In this document: in pieces, positions 1-7,517 of the stretch
Layout of the letters: every line of letters begins with the position of its first letter
Position numbering within the stretch: position 1 is the first letter of the stretch
Origin: an uncultured Alistipes sp.
GTDB taxonomy: Bacteria; Bacteroidota; Bacteroidia; Bacteroidales; Rikenellaceae
Assembly (NCBI RefSeq): GCF_949296715.1
Contig: NZ_CASFQD010000038.1
Location: 42,367-106,366 of the forward strand
DNA length: 64,000 nucleotides
Reading direction: 5' to 3'
The notes under the pieces: generated by a model
The model's input: the letters and a program-made list of their open reading frames with translations, nothing else
The model's database searches: none
What the model was told of the DNA's origin: nothing
Made by a program: the position numbers and the translations under genes

Positions 1-45
1 GAGCTGATCGCCGAGCAGGCACGCCACTACGCCGCCCGCCAGTAA
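1..45 (+). CDS. C-terminal end of an unidentified protein (partial)
   Basis: The first 45 bases read in frame as the last 14 residues of a protein (ending YAARQ) and a TAA stop, 19 nt before the next start codon. Nothing in this tail identifies the family. The close spacing suggests it is co-transcribed with the downstream ClC gene. Confidence 0.55.
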   Translation, partial: ELIAEQARHYAARQ

Positions 46-64
46 CCGACAATCCGCAGCGACG

Positions 65-1849
65 ATGAGATTTCCGCGTGCCGACCGGCTCTACGCCCTG
101 TTCCTGCGCCTGACGCGGCGCCTGTCGAACAGCCAGATGATGATGCTTCTGGCCGTCGTGGTCGGCGTGCTCGCGGGGCTGGGCACCTACTTCTTCGAAA
201 TCCTGCTCTACGCCATCAAGAACGGACTGACGCGCTGGTTCCCTGTGGACAGCGCCCACTTCCTCTACCTGATCTACCCCGTCGTGGGCATCATCCTCGC
301 GTCGCTCTTCGTCCGCTACATCGTCCGCGACAACATCTCCGAAGGGGTGACGCGCGTGCTCTACGCCATGTCGAGCCGCAACTCGCGCATCGCCCCCCAC
401 AACTGCTGGACCTCGGTCGTCGGCGGCGCCACGACCATCGGATTCGGCGGTTCGGTGGGTCCCGAGGCCCCGATCGTGCTGACGGGCGCCGCCATCGGCT
501 CGAACATCGGCCGGCTCGCCCGCCTCAACTACAAGCACACGACGCTGATGCTCTGCTGCGGCGCCGGCGCGGCCCTCGCCGCGATCTTCAAGGCCCCGAT
601 CACAGGCGTGGTCTTCGTGCTGGAGATTCTCATGCTCGACATCACGGCCGGGTCGGTCATCCCGCTGCTGATCTCCTCGATCACCGCCACGACGATGGCC
701 TTCATGCTGCGGGGCTTCGACCCGATCATCGCCGTGACGCTCGCCCCCGAGGACGCCTTCGAACTGTGGCAGATTCCGCTCTTCATCCTGCTGGGCGTCT
801 GCTGCGGACTGATGGCCTGGTACTTCACCTCGATGAACACGCGCGTCATCAACTTCTTCGGACGCTTCGACAGGCCCTACAAGAAGTGGATCGTCGGCGG
901 CACCGTGCTGGGCATCCTGATCTTCATCTTCCCGCCCCTCTACGGCGAGGGATACGAGGGCTTCACGTCGCTCATGCACGGCAACACGCAGCAACTCTTC
1001 GACAGTTCGCTCTTCTACCGCTTCCGCGACATCGACTGGGTGGTGATCCTCTTCGTCATCGCCACGATGTTCTTCAAGGTCATCGCCATGGCTTCGACCA
1101 ACGCCGCGGGCGGCGTGGGCGGTACGTTCGCGCCGTCGCTCTTCGTCGGCGCCTTTACGGGCGCGACGCTGGCGCTCGTCTGCAACGCCCTCTTCCACTG
1201 GAACGTCCCCGTCGCGTCGTTCACGCTCGTGGGCATGGCGGGCGTCATGGCCGGGGTGATGAACGCACCGCTGACGTCGATCTTCCTGATCGCCGAACTC
1301 TCGAGCGGCTACGGGCTCTTCATCCCGCTGATGATCACCGCCTGCATCTCCTTCGCCGTGAACTACTACCTCGACCCCGACTCGATCTACACCAAAAAAC
1401 TGCGCGAGAAGGGCGAGCTGCTGACCCACGACAAGGACCAGTCGGTCTTCGTCTTCCTGAAGCTCGAGGAGCTCATGGAGACCGACTTCCTGCGCATCCG
1501 CGAGAACTTCACGCTGGGCGACATCATCCACATCATCTCGACGGCGCGCCGCAACATCTTCCCCGTGATCGACAACTTCGGCCGGCTGATCGGCATCGTG
1601 CAGCTGGACGACCTGCGCAAGGACATGTTCAAGCGCGAGAAGTACGGACAGCCGATCTCGGACTACATGATCCAGCCGCCCGACCGCATCCTCGAGCACG
1701 AGTCGATCCAGAGCATCCTCCCGAAGTTCGAGGACAGCCACACGTGGATGCTGCCCGTCGTCGACAAGCAGAACCATTACCTGGGCTTCATCTCCAAGTC
1801 GCGCATCCTGAACGCCTACCGCGAGCAGCTGGTGCGCATCCAGCAGTAA
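65..1849 (+). CDS. ClC-type chloride channel/transporter with C-terminal CBS pair
   Basis: This 594-residue inner-membrane protein has many hydrophobic helices in its first 440 residues. The ClC selectivity motifs are visible: GGSVGPEAP near residues 128-136 matches the GxExP element, with the gating glutamate kept as E134, and GGTFAP near residue 352 matches GxFxP. The retained glutamate favours a proton-coupled Cl-/H+ antiporter over a passive channel, but this is inference. The C-terminal 150 residues are hydrophilic and contain two CBS-like segments (VIDNFGRLIGIVQLDD and VVDKQNHYLGFISKSR), which usually bind adenosine nucleotides and gate the transporter. Family assignment is firm; the ion transported and the role (acid tolerance or anion balance) are not shown by the sequence. 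Confidence 0.93.
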   Translation: MRFPRADRLYALFLRLTRRLSNSQMMMLLAVVVGVLAGLGTYFFEILLYAIKNGLTRWFPVDSAHFLYLIYPVVGIILASLFVRYIVRDNISEGVTRVLYAMSSRNSRIAPHNCWTSVVGGATTIGFGGSVGPEAPIVLTGAAIGSNIGRLARLNYKHTTLMLCCGAGAALAAIFKAPITGVVFVLEILMLDITAGSVIPLLISSITATTMAFMLRGFDPIIAVTLAPEDAFELWQIPLFILLGVCCGLMAWYFTSMNTRVINFFGRFDRPYKKWIVGGTVLGILIFIFPPLYGEGYEGFTSLMHGNTQQLFDSSLFYRFRDIDWVVILFVIATMFFKVIAMASTNAAGGVGGTFAPSLFVGAFTGATLALVCNALFHWNVPVASFTLVGMAGVMAGVMNAPLTSIFLIAELSSGYGLFIPLMITACISFAVNYYLDPDSIYTKKLREKGELLTHDKDQSVFVFLKLEELMETDFLRIRENFTLGDIIHIISTARRNIFPVIDNFGRLIGIVQLDDLRKDMFKREKYGQPISDYMIQPPDRILEHESIQSILPKFEDSHTWMLPVVDKQNHYLGFISKSRILNAYREQLVRIQQ

Positions 1850-1955
1850 CCGCCGGCCGGATGCCGCGGGGAGGGGCGGAGCGGCAGCCGCCGCGCAACG
1901 CCCGCCCGCGAAGGACCGGCCCGAACCCTGTTCCAACCCGCAAAACCCGAACGCC

Positions 1956-2306
1956 ATGAATGCTTCAGACCCGACCCGACACGACCTGCCCGACTGGTGC
2001 GACGAACTCGACTGCGCCGTCACGCGCTGCGACACCGAAGGCACGGTTCTCTACCAGAATGCCCGCTCGATCGCCGTGAACGGCGACGTAAGGGGCCGTT
2101 CGCTCCTCCCCTGCCACAACGGCCGCTCGCGGGAGATCATCCGCCGCCTGATCGAGACGGGCGGACGCAACGTCTACACGATCGAGAAGTGCGGCGTGCG
2201 CAAGCTCATCTACCAGACCGCATGGCGCGAGGAGGGCGTTGTGCGCGGCCTTGTCGAGTTCTCGATGGAGCTTCCCGACGCCATGCCCCACTACGTGCGG
2301 AGCTGA
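1956..2306 (+). CDS. small PAS-like sensor domain protein
   Basis: This 116-residue soluble protein consists of little more than one PAS-like fold. The opening, CAVTRCDTEGTVLYQNARS, resembles the first strands of PAS domains (a D.G.I.Y.N pattern), and the middle HNGRSREIIRRLIETG plus KCGVRKLIYQTAWREEG fits the later helix and strands. There is no kinase, HTH or cyclase part, so it could only act as a ligand-binding partner of another protein. It has no signal peptide. It lies 106 bp after the ClC gene with no visible promoter. The PAS call rests on pattern, not on a search, and the ligand is unknown. Confidence 0.6.
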   Translation: MNASDPTRHDLPDWCDELDCAVTRCDTEGTVLYQNARSIAVNGDVRGRSLLPCHNGRSREIIRRLIETGGRNVYTIEKCGVRKLIYQTAWREEGVVRGLVEFSMELPDAMPHYVRS

Positions 2307-2323
2307 TTTTTTGTCGCGTTTAC

Positions 2324-2354
2324 TTGTAATTTTGTAAAGTTTATTTTACATTTG
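2324..2354 (+). promoter_or_regulatory. Bacteroidota-type promoter for the membrane protein/XRE pair
   Basis: TTG at 2324-2326, a 20-nt spacer, then TACATTTG at 2347-2354 match the -33/-7 pattern. The start codon at 2420 lies 65 nt downstream, and the local sequence is AT-rich against GC-rich surroundings. Confidence 0.65.
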
Positions 2355-2419
2355 CAGCAGCAGACGGGAGCAGTGCGCACCTCCGGCAGTCTGCATGAAC
2401 CGACAAAACACCATTCGCC

Positions 2420-2869
2420 ATGAACAAAAACCTGCTGCTGCCCCACGCCTTCAAGAAGATCGGGTGGGTGCTGTTTCTGCCGACCCTGCTGCTCGGCCTG
2501 CTGATGGCCGTCGACGGCTTCAACGGCTTCAACGGCTTCCCTTCGTTTCTGCGGACCGGCCCCTACTCGGAGAGCGCCGCGCGCATCTGGAACAACATCG
2601 TCCTCGTGGGCATCCTCCTCGGGGTGCTCTTCATCTGCTGCTCGCGCGAGCGCGTGGAGGACGAGCTCATCGGCCGCATCCGCCTCAACGCGCTGCTCGC
2701 GGCACTCTACCTGACGACCGGCATCGCCGTTGTCAGCGCCCTGCTGCTCTACGACGTGGCCTACCTCTACTTCATGATCTTCAACCTGGCGCTGCTGCCC
2801 GTGCTCTTTCTGCTGATCGAGCGGGTCATGCTGTGGCGGTTGAGAAAGGAGGTCCCGCATGAAGAATAG
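2420..2869 (+). CDS. four-helix integral membrane protein, unknown function
   Basis: This 149-residue protein has four predicted membrane helices (roughly residues 12-32, 54-73, 89-112 and 116-137) and almost no soluble domain. I do not recognise a catalytic motif. The last 11 bases overlap the start of a small XRE-type regulator, so the two genes are translationally coupled. Such pairs of a small membrane protein with a 65-70 residue HTH protein are common in bacteria, and the HTH protein usually controls the pair. A 9-bp unit is repeated three times at 2514-2540, giving GFNGFNGF in the loop after helix 1. It has its own promoter at 2324-2354. Confidence 0.75.
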   Translation: MNKNLLLPHAFKKIGWVLFLPTLLLGLLMAVDGFNGFNGFPSFLRTGPYSESAARIWNNIVLVGILLGVLFICCSRERVEDELIGRIRLNALLAALYLTTGIAVVSALLLYDVAYLYFMIFNLALLPVLFLLIERVMLWRLRKEVPHEE

Positions 2870-3059
2870 CCTCCGTGTCGCCCGCGCCGAGGTGCGCATG
2901 ACACAGCAGCAGCTGGCCGACGCCGTCGGGGTGAGCCGCCAGACGATCAACGCCATCGAGAGCGGGAAGTTCGTCCCCTCGACGGTGCTGGCGCTGAAGA
3001 TCGCCCGCTGCTTCGGCAAGGCCGTCGAGGCCATTTTCCAGCTCGAGGAGGGCGAATAG
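2859..3059 (+). CDS. small XRE/Cro-type helix-turn-helix regulator
   Basis: This 66-residue protein is a bare HTH domain: MTQQQLADAVGVSRQTINAI is a classic recognition-helix unit, followed by the ESGKFVPSTVLALKIARCFG tail typical of this compact family (the YgzD/Cro-C1 group). It starts inside the last codons of the upstream membrane-protein gene (11-bp overlap), which argues for joint expression and a shared regulatory role. It probably acts as a dimeric DNA-binding repressor or activator of its own operon, but no operator was identified near 2324-2420. Confidence 0.9.
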   Translation: MKNSLRVARAEVRMTQQQLADAVGVSRQTINAIESGKFVPSTVLALKIARCFGKAVEAIFQLEEGE

Positions 3060-3161
3060 GCCGCCCGGCCCGGCAACGGGGCGAGCCCTCTGCCCGGGCG
3101 CCGCACCGCCGCATCCGAAGGCCGCGGCACAGGACCATCCGCATGCCGGGCTGTAAAATCA

Positions 3162-3196
3162 AGCGTCCCCGCCGCAAATGTCGCGACGGGGACGCT
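3162..3196. terminator. hairpin between convergent genes
   Basis: AGCGTCCCCG (3162-3171) pairs perfectly with CGGGGACGCT (3187-3196) around a 15-nt loop. It lies between the plus-strand XRE gene and the minus-strand pectinesterase and could stop either transcript. There is no long T run on either side. Confidence 0.5.
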
Positions 3197-3252
3197 CTCC
3201 ATTATATATAGGTTTATTGGGGGCTGATTCGGGCAGAGCCGCCTGGAAGGCG

Positions 3253-4824
3253 TTACTCCACGAGCCACTCCGTGCCCTTCGGGCAGGAGCGGAAGATTGT
3301 CGTGCGGTCGGCATACGATGCCGCTTCATCCGCCGTCAAGGCATGGCAGTAGGCCGACGTCGAGGCGAAGGATGCGCCGTTGCGCACAAGGCCGTACTCG
3401 CGCCATCCGGCCGTGGCCGTTGCGGCCGAGGGGTTGGGAACCGGGCTGGAGTACCACCCCTGCGACGAGAGGTGGTCGCCGACGGTGCAGTCGACGAAGA
3501 CGACGTTGTCGTAGTAGTCGGCGCTGCCGCTCGACCGGGCGAAGTAGACCGCGCTGCCGTTGCTGCCGTCGGCCTCGGTCAGGTCGCAGCCGAGGAAGAC
3601 GAAGCCCTTGGCCGTGCGCTCCAGACAGCGGGCCTGCACGAGGTAGCCGCCGTTCACCGAGCGGATTTCGCACGCCTCGAAGAGCACCGTGGCGGGCGAT
3701 CCCCAGATGAAATCGACGTCACCGGCCACCAGGCAGTCGTAGAACCAGCCGTATCCCTTCAGGTTGAGCGTATCCTGCGCCCCGAGGATGTCGCAGCCGA
3801 CGAAGACCAGGCGGCCCGTGCCGTTGTTGTCGTTGTTGTAGAGCGCCTCGGCCTGGCTGCCCGAGCCGTGCGTATTCTCAAGCGTGAGGTTCTCGAAGCG
3901 CAGCATGTCGCAGTTCTCGACGAGCATCACGGCCCGGCCGCCCGACGCCCCGATCTCGGCGCCCAATGCAGGACGCGTCGAGGTGCCGCCGCCCACGCCC
4001 GAAGCGTAGAGCTCGCAGTTGTCGTAGCGGATGACGGTCCCCTCGCGGCTCTCGCCGCGCAGCGTCACGTTGTTGTTGTTGCGCAGGTAGAGCTGCTCCT
4101 CGTAGATGCCGTTGCGGATGTCGATCACGACGGCCTGGTCGCGGCCGCATTCGTAGGCATAGTCCAGCGCCGCCTGCACGGTGCGGAAGTCGCAGCCGCT
4201 TTCGCCCACCGTCACGGCCGAGCGCGACGCGGGGGCCGACTTGGTCGTGAAGTTCCACTCGCCGGCGGCCACCCCTTCGAAGCCTTTGGCCACGATGGCG
4301 TCGGCGTCGATCACGACCGTATAGGTCGCGTCGTACTCCAGCACGCCGTAATGGGGCTTGATCGTAACGCGGTTGCCCTCGATGCGCACGGGGTCATAAT
4401 GGACGATGCGGTAGCGGCCCAGCGCCGGGGTGCCGATGGCATCCATCGCCGTCGTGAAGAGCGACGTCTTGACCAGCTGCGGCACGCCGTCCGCCACGGC
4501 TGCCACATCGGCCATGTCGATGCGGTCGACCTCCGCGCCATCGGCTCCGAAGATGCGGATCAGACCCGAGGTACCAAGCGAGGGCGTCGCTGTCCTGAAC
4601 TCCAGCGTAAGATAGGTGTCGCGATAAGCGCCCGTGCCGGCGGGCGCAGCCGTATAGATTTCATTCTCGACGACGGGAGGCTCCGCGGGGAGCTCGACCT
4701 CGTTGTCATCCTCGTTGTCGTCCCCGCCCCCTCCGGGCGTTACGGGGTCGTCGCCTCCGCCACAGGCGAGACACAGCGCCGCAACCATCAGCAACGGCCA
4801 TTTCCAAAGGTTCTCGATTTTCAT
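3253..4824 (-). CDS. secreted lipoprotein pectin methylesterase-like enzyme (CE8)
   Basis: With the start at 4824 (MKIENLWKWP) the product is 523 residues. It has a lipoprotein signal ending LCLAC (Cys21) followed by a Gly/Asp-rich linker, so it should be an anchored envelope or surface protein. An Ig-like segment (about 50-195) precedes a right-handed beta-helix pectinesterase domain. CE8 landmarks are visible: QAEAL (324), QDTL with Asp351 and DFIWG with Asp371, the last two being the catalytic aspartates. The usual LGRPW motif reads FARSSGS, keeping the Arg but losing the Trp. An upstream ATG at 4836 is possible; the -7 box at 4855-4862 rules out a start at 4947. It removes methyl esters from pectin by family inference. 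No other pectin gene is nearby. Confidence 0.88.
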   Translation of the reverse strand: MKIENLWKWPLLMVAALCLACGGGDDPVTPGGGGDDNEDDNEVELPAEPPVVENEIYTAAPAGTGAYRDTYLTLEFRTATPSLGTSGLIRIFGADGAEVDRIDMADVAAVADGVPQLVKTSLFTTAMDAIGTPALGRYRIVHYDPVRIEGNRVTIKPHYGVLEYDATYTVVIDADAIVAKGFEGVAAGEWNFTTKSAPASRSAVTVGESGCDFRTVQAALDYAYECGRDQAVVIDIRNGIYEEQLYLRNNNNVTLRGESREGTVIRYDNCELYASGVGGGTSTRPALGAEIGASGGRAVMLVENCDMLRFENLTLENTHGSGSQAEALYNNDNNGTGRLVFVGCDILGAQDTLNLKGYGWFYDCLVAGDVDFIWGSPATVLFEACEIRSVNGGYLVQARCLERTAKGFVFLGCDLTEADGSNGSAVYFARSSGSADYYDNVVFVDCTVGDHLSSQGWYSSPVPNPSAATATAGWREYGLVRNGASFASTSAYCHALTADEAASYADRTTIFRSCPKGTEWLVE

Positions 4825-4854
4825 ATCGGTCAGCATGTGTTGGTTTTCTCGACG

Positions 4855-4862
4855 CAAAATTA
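4855..4862 (-). promoter_or_regulatory. -7 promoter element for the pectinesterase gene
   Basis: Read on the minus strand this is TAATTTTG, matching TAnnTTTG, about 30 nt before the ATG at 4824. No good -33 TTG was found at the expected distance. Confidence 0.45.
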
Positions 4863-4946
4863 CGCACACCACGCCGCCCGGACATGGAAAAAACGTCAAA
4901 AGTCGGGGATTATCCGCCAAAACGGCCCCGCGGGAACAAGCGCACA

Positions 4947-4983
4947 CAAAAAATCCGGACCGGCAGACTGCTGCCGGTCCGGA
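4947..4983 (-). terminator. rho-independent terminator after kdsD
   Basis: A perfect 13-bp stem (4954-4966 with 4971-4983, loop ACTG) is followed on the minus strand by a run of T (4953-4947). It lies 25 nt beyond the kdsD stop and closes the lon-kds transcription unit. Confidence 0.85.
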
Positions 4984-5007
4984 GATATCAGTCCCCCCGG
5001 GAGCGGA

Positions 5008-5973
5008 TCAGAGCTTGATATCGTAAATCTGGATCACGCCCGCCAGTTTCCCGGCGTCGTCCGTTACGAGCAGCGAGGTGACCTTGTTGCGGGTCATCAT
5101 CTTCTCGGCCTCGATCAGCTTGGCGCTTGCGGCGATGCTCTTCGGGTGCGGCGTGGCGATGTCGGCAGCCTTGATGTTGAAGAACTCCGCCCGGCGGCGC
5201 TCCATCGCGCGGCGCACGTCACCGTCCGTCACGATGCCTTCGATGCGGTCGCCCTCGCAGATGATGATAAGCCCCAGCCCGCCCTTCGAGATGGCGTGGA
5301 TCATATCCGTGGCCGAGCAGTCGGGCGCCACGACGGGCAGGTCGTGCGAGCGCATGACGTTGCCCACGGTCATCAGCAGGCGGCGGCCCAGACTGCCGCC
5401 CGGATGCAGGCGCGCGAAGTCGACGCTCGTGAAGCCGCGCAGCTGCATGAGCGACACGGCCAGCGCATCGCCCATGGCGATTTGCGCCGTGGTCGACGAG
5501 GTGGGTGCCAGATGCAGGATGCAGGCCTCCTCGCGCACCGCCACGTCGAGGTGCACGTCCGAGTTCTTGGCCAGCGCCGAATCGGCATGTCCCGTCATCG
5601 AGATGAGCCGGTTGCCGTTCGAATGGATGAAGGGGACGATCTTCAGGATTTCGTCCGTTTCGCCCGAATAGGAGAGCGCCAGGACGACATCCTCCTTCGA
5701 GATCATGCCCAGGTCGCCGTGGAAGGCCTCGCCCGGGTGGAGGAAGAAGCTCGGAGTACCCGTCGAGGCGAGCGTCGCGGCGATCTTGCGGCCCACGAGG
5801 CCCGACTTGCCCATGCCCGTGACGATGCACTTCCCGCGGCAGGCGAGAATCAGCTCCACGGCGGCGACGAAGCTGTCGCCGAGCGTCTCTTCGAGGTGTT
5901 TGAGCGCCAGCATCTCGGTGTGCATGGCCTTGCGGGCCACGGCGAGAATCTGCGCCTTGTTCGTATCGGTCAT
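5008..5973 (-). CDS. kdsD: arabinose-5-phosphate isomerase
   Basis: This 321-residue cytoplasmic enzyme interconverts ribulose 5-phosphate and arabinose 5-phosphate, the first step of KDO synthesis for LPS. An N-terminal SIS sugar-phosphate isomerase domain is shown by GMGKSGLVGRKIAATLASTG, FLHPGEAFHGDLGM and ALSYSGETDEI. A tandem CBS pair follows (IEGIVTDGDVRRA and LAGVIQIYDI). This SIS-CBS-CBS layout and length are those of KdsD/GutQ. The ATG at 5973 overlaps the kdsA stop by four bases (ATGA), which fixes the start and indicates translational coupling. It is the last gene of the lon-kdsB-kdsA-kdsD string. Confidence 0.96.
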   Translation of the reverse strand: MTDTNKAQILAVARKAMHTEMLALKHLEETLGDSFVAAVELILACRGKCIVTGMGKSGLVGRKIAATLASTGTPSFFLHPGEAFHGDLGMISKEDVVLALSYSGETDEILKIVPFIHSNGNRLISMTGHADSALAKNSDVHLDVAVREEACILHLAPTSSTTAQIAMGDALAVSLMQLRGFTSVDFARLHPGGSLGRRLLMTVGNVMRSHDLPVVAPDCSATDMIHAISKGGLGLIIICEGDRIEGIVTDGDVRRAMERRRAEFFNIKAADIATPHPKSIAASAKLIEAEKMMTRNKVTSLLVTDDAGKLAGVIQIYDIKL

Positions 5974-6728
5974 GATATGAGGGTTTTGATGAGGTTCTCC
6001 AGATCGTCGAGCCGCAGCATGTTCGGGCCGTCGCTCAACGCGCGGTCCGGATCGGGGTGCACTTCGAAGAAGAAAGCGTTGGCCCCGAAGGCCCGTGCGG
6101 CGAGCGCCATCGCGGGGACGAACTCGCGGTTGCCGCCCGTCTTGCCGCCCGCGGCGCCGGGACGCTGCACCGAGTGCGTGCAGTCCATCACGACCGTCTG
6201 CGCGATGCGCAGCATGTCGGGGATGTTGCGGAAATCGACCACGAGGTTGTTGTAGCCGTAGATGTTGCCCCGCTCGGTGAGCCACACCTCCGCGGCACCG
6301 GCCTCGCGCGCCTTCTCGTAAGGGTACTGCATGTCGGCCCCCGAGAGGAACTGCGCCTTCTTGATGTTGACCGTGCGGCCGGTCTTCGCCGCGGCGACGA
6401 GCAGGTCGGTCTGCCGACAGAGGAAGGCCGGAATCTGGATGACGTCGACCACCTCGCCCACGGGCGCGGCCTGCCACGACTCGTGGATGTCGGTCAGCAG
6501 CCGCAGGCCCCACTTCGCCTTCACGTCGGCGAGCATCTGCAACCCCCGCTCGAGGCCGGGGCCGCGGAACGAGGCGATCGACGTGCGGTTGGCCTTGTCG
6601 AACGAGGCCTTGAAGATGATCTGCGTGCCGAGCGTGCGGTTGATCGCAACGAGGCGTTCGGCCACGGCGTCGAGCAGCTCGGCCGACTCGATGACACAGG
6701 GTCCGGCAATGAATTTCATGGTCGTCAT
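5970..6728 (-). CDS. kdsA: 3-deoxy-8-phosphooctulonate synthase
   Basis: This enzyme condenses arabinose 5-phosphate with phosphoenolpyruvate to KDO 8-phosphate in the cytoplasm. The family signature is clear: FIAGPCVIES at the N-terminus, KASFDKANR, RGPGLERGLQML, LTDIHE, QIPAFLCRQTDL and the late MDCTHSVQRPG and FFFEVHPDPDRALSDGPN blocks. I chose the start at 6728 (252 residues) because it overlaps the kdsB stop as ATGA; a start at 6719 (MKFIAG) would be three residues shorter. It overlaps kdsD by the same four-base device. KdsC phosphatase, needed for the next step, is not in this window. Confidence 0.96.
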   Translation of the reverse strand: MTTMKFIAGPCVIESAELLDAVAERLVAINRTLGTQIIFKASFDKANRTSIASFRGPGLERGLQMLADVKAKWGLRLLTDIHESWQAAPVGEVVDVIQIPAFLCRQTDLLVAAAKTGRTVNIKKAQFLSGADMQYPYEKAREAGAAEVWLTERGNIYGYNNLVVDFRNIPDMLRIAQTVVMDCTHSVQRPGAAGGKTGGNREFVPAMALAARAFGANAFFFEVHPDPDRALSDGPNMLRLDDLENLIKTLIS

Positions 6729-7489
6729 AGGTTGTATTCGGGATGTTGTTCGAGGAACTTCTCGGCACGCACCAGGTCCTCGGGCGTGTCGATGCCGACG
6801 GTCTCGACGTCGGTCACGCCCACGCCGATGCGGTAGCCGTTCTCGAACCAGCGCAGCTGCTCGAGCGACTCGGCCAGCTCGAGCGGCGACTGCGGCAGCG
6901 CGGTCACGGCGCGCAGCACCTCGCGGCGGAAGGCGTAGAGTCCGATGTGCTTGTAGAAGGTATGGCGCGCGAGCCACTCCTCGCGGGGCACGCCCCGCAG
7001 GTAGGGGATGACCGAGCGCGAGAAGTAGAGCGCCCGCGATGCGGCATCGAGCACCACCTTCGGCGAGTTGGGATTCTCGAGCGCCGCGAGCCCGTCCGCC
7101 GCGGCGAAGGGCTTGACGAGCGTGGCGATGTCGGTCGCCGGGTCGTCGAAGCAGCGCTTCACCGTCTCGATCTGCGAGGCGCAGATGAAGGGTTCGTCGC
7201 CCTGCACGTTGACCACGACGTCGTAGTCGCGCCCCTGCCGGCAGTAGGCCTCCCAGCAGCGGTCCGTGCCGCTGCGGTGCGCCGGCGAGGTCATCTCGGC
7301 CCTGCCGCCGAAGGCCAGCACGGCGTCGCGGATGCGCTCGTCGTCCGTCGCGACGACGGCATCGTCCAGCACGTCCGCCACCTGCCTGTAGACCCGTTCG
7401 ATGACGGTCCTGCCGCCTAGCCGCGCCAGCGGCTTGCCCGGGAAGCGCGTCGAGGCGTAACGCGCCGGAATGATCGCTATGAATTTCAT
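6725..7489 (-). CDS. kdsB: CMP-KDO synthetase (3-deoxy-manno-octulosonate cytidylyltransferase)
   Basis: This 254-residue enzyme activates KDO with CTP before transfer to lipid A. Diagnostic segments are IPARYASTRFPGKPL (nucleotide-binding N-terminus), RIRDAV with MTSPAHRSGTDR, and VNVQGDEPFI followed by the C-terminal HIGLYAFRR block. The length is normal for KdsB. The gene starts 28 nt after the lon stop and ends overlapping the kdsA start, so it appears to be part of the lon transcript. The operon order is kdsB-kdsA-kdsD, which is not the order in which the enzymes act. Confidence 0.96.
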   Translation of the reverse strand: MKFIAIIPARYASTRFPGKPLARLGGRTVIERVYRQVADVLDDAVVATDDERIRDAVLAFGGRAEMTSPAHRSGTDRCWEAYCRQGRDYDVVVNVQGDEPFICASQIETVKRCFDDPATDIATLVKPFAAADGLAALENPNSPKVVLDAASRALYFSRSVIPYLRGVPREEWLARHTFYKHIGLYAFRREVLRAVTALPQSPLELAESLEQLRWFENGYRIGVGVTDVETVGIDTPEDLVRAEKFLEQHPEYNL

Positions 7490-7517
7490 CGGTTTCTCCT
7501 TTTTGCGGCCCGGAGCG

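Noticed and set aside
3178..6255. A 1025-codon plus-strand frame over the pectinesterase and kds genes
   Set aside because: The minus-strand genes have clear catalytic motifs and overlapping start/stop coupling; the plus frame has none.
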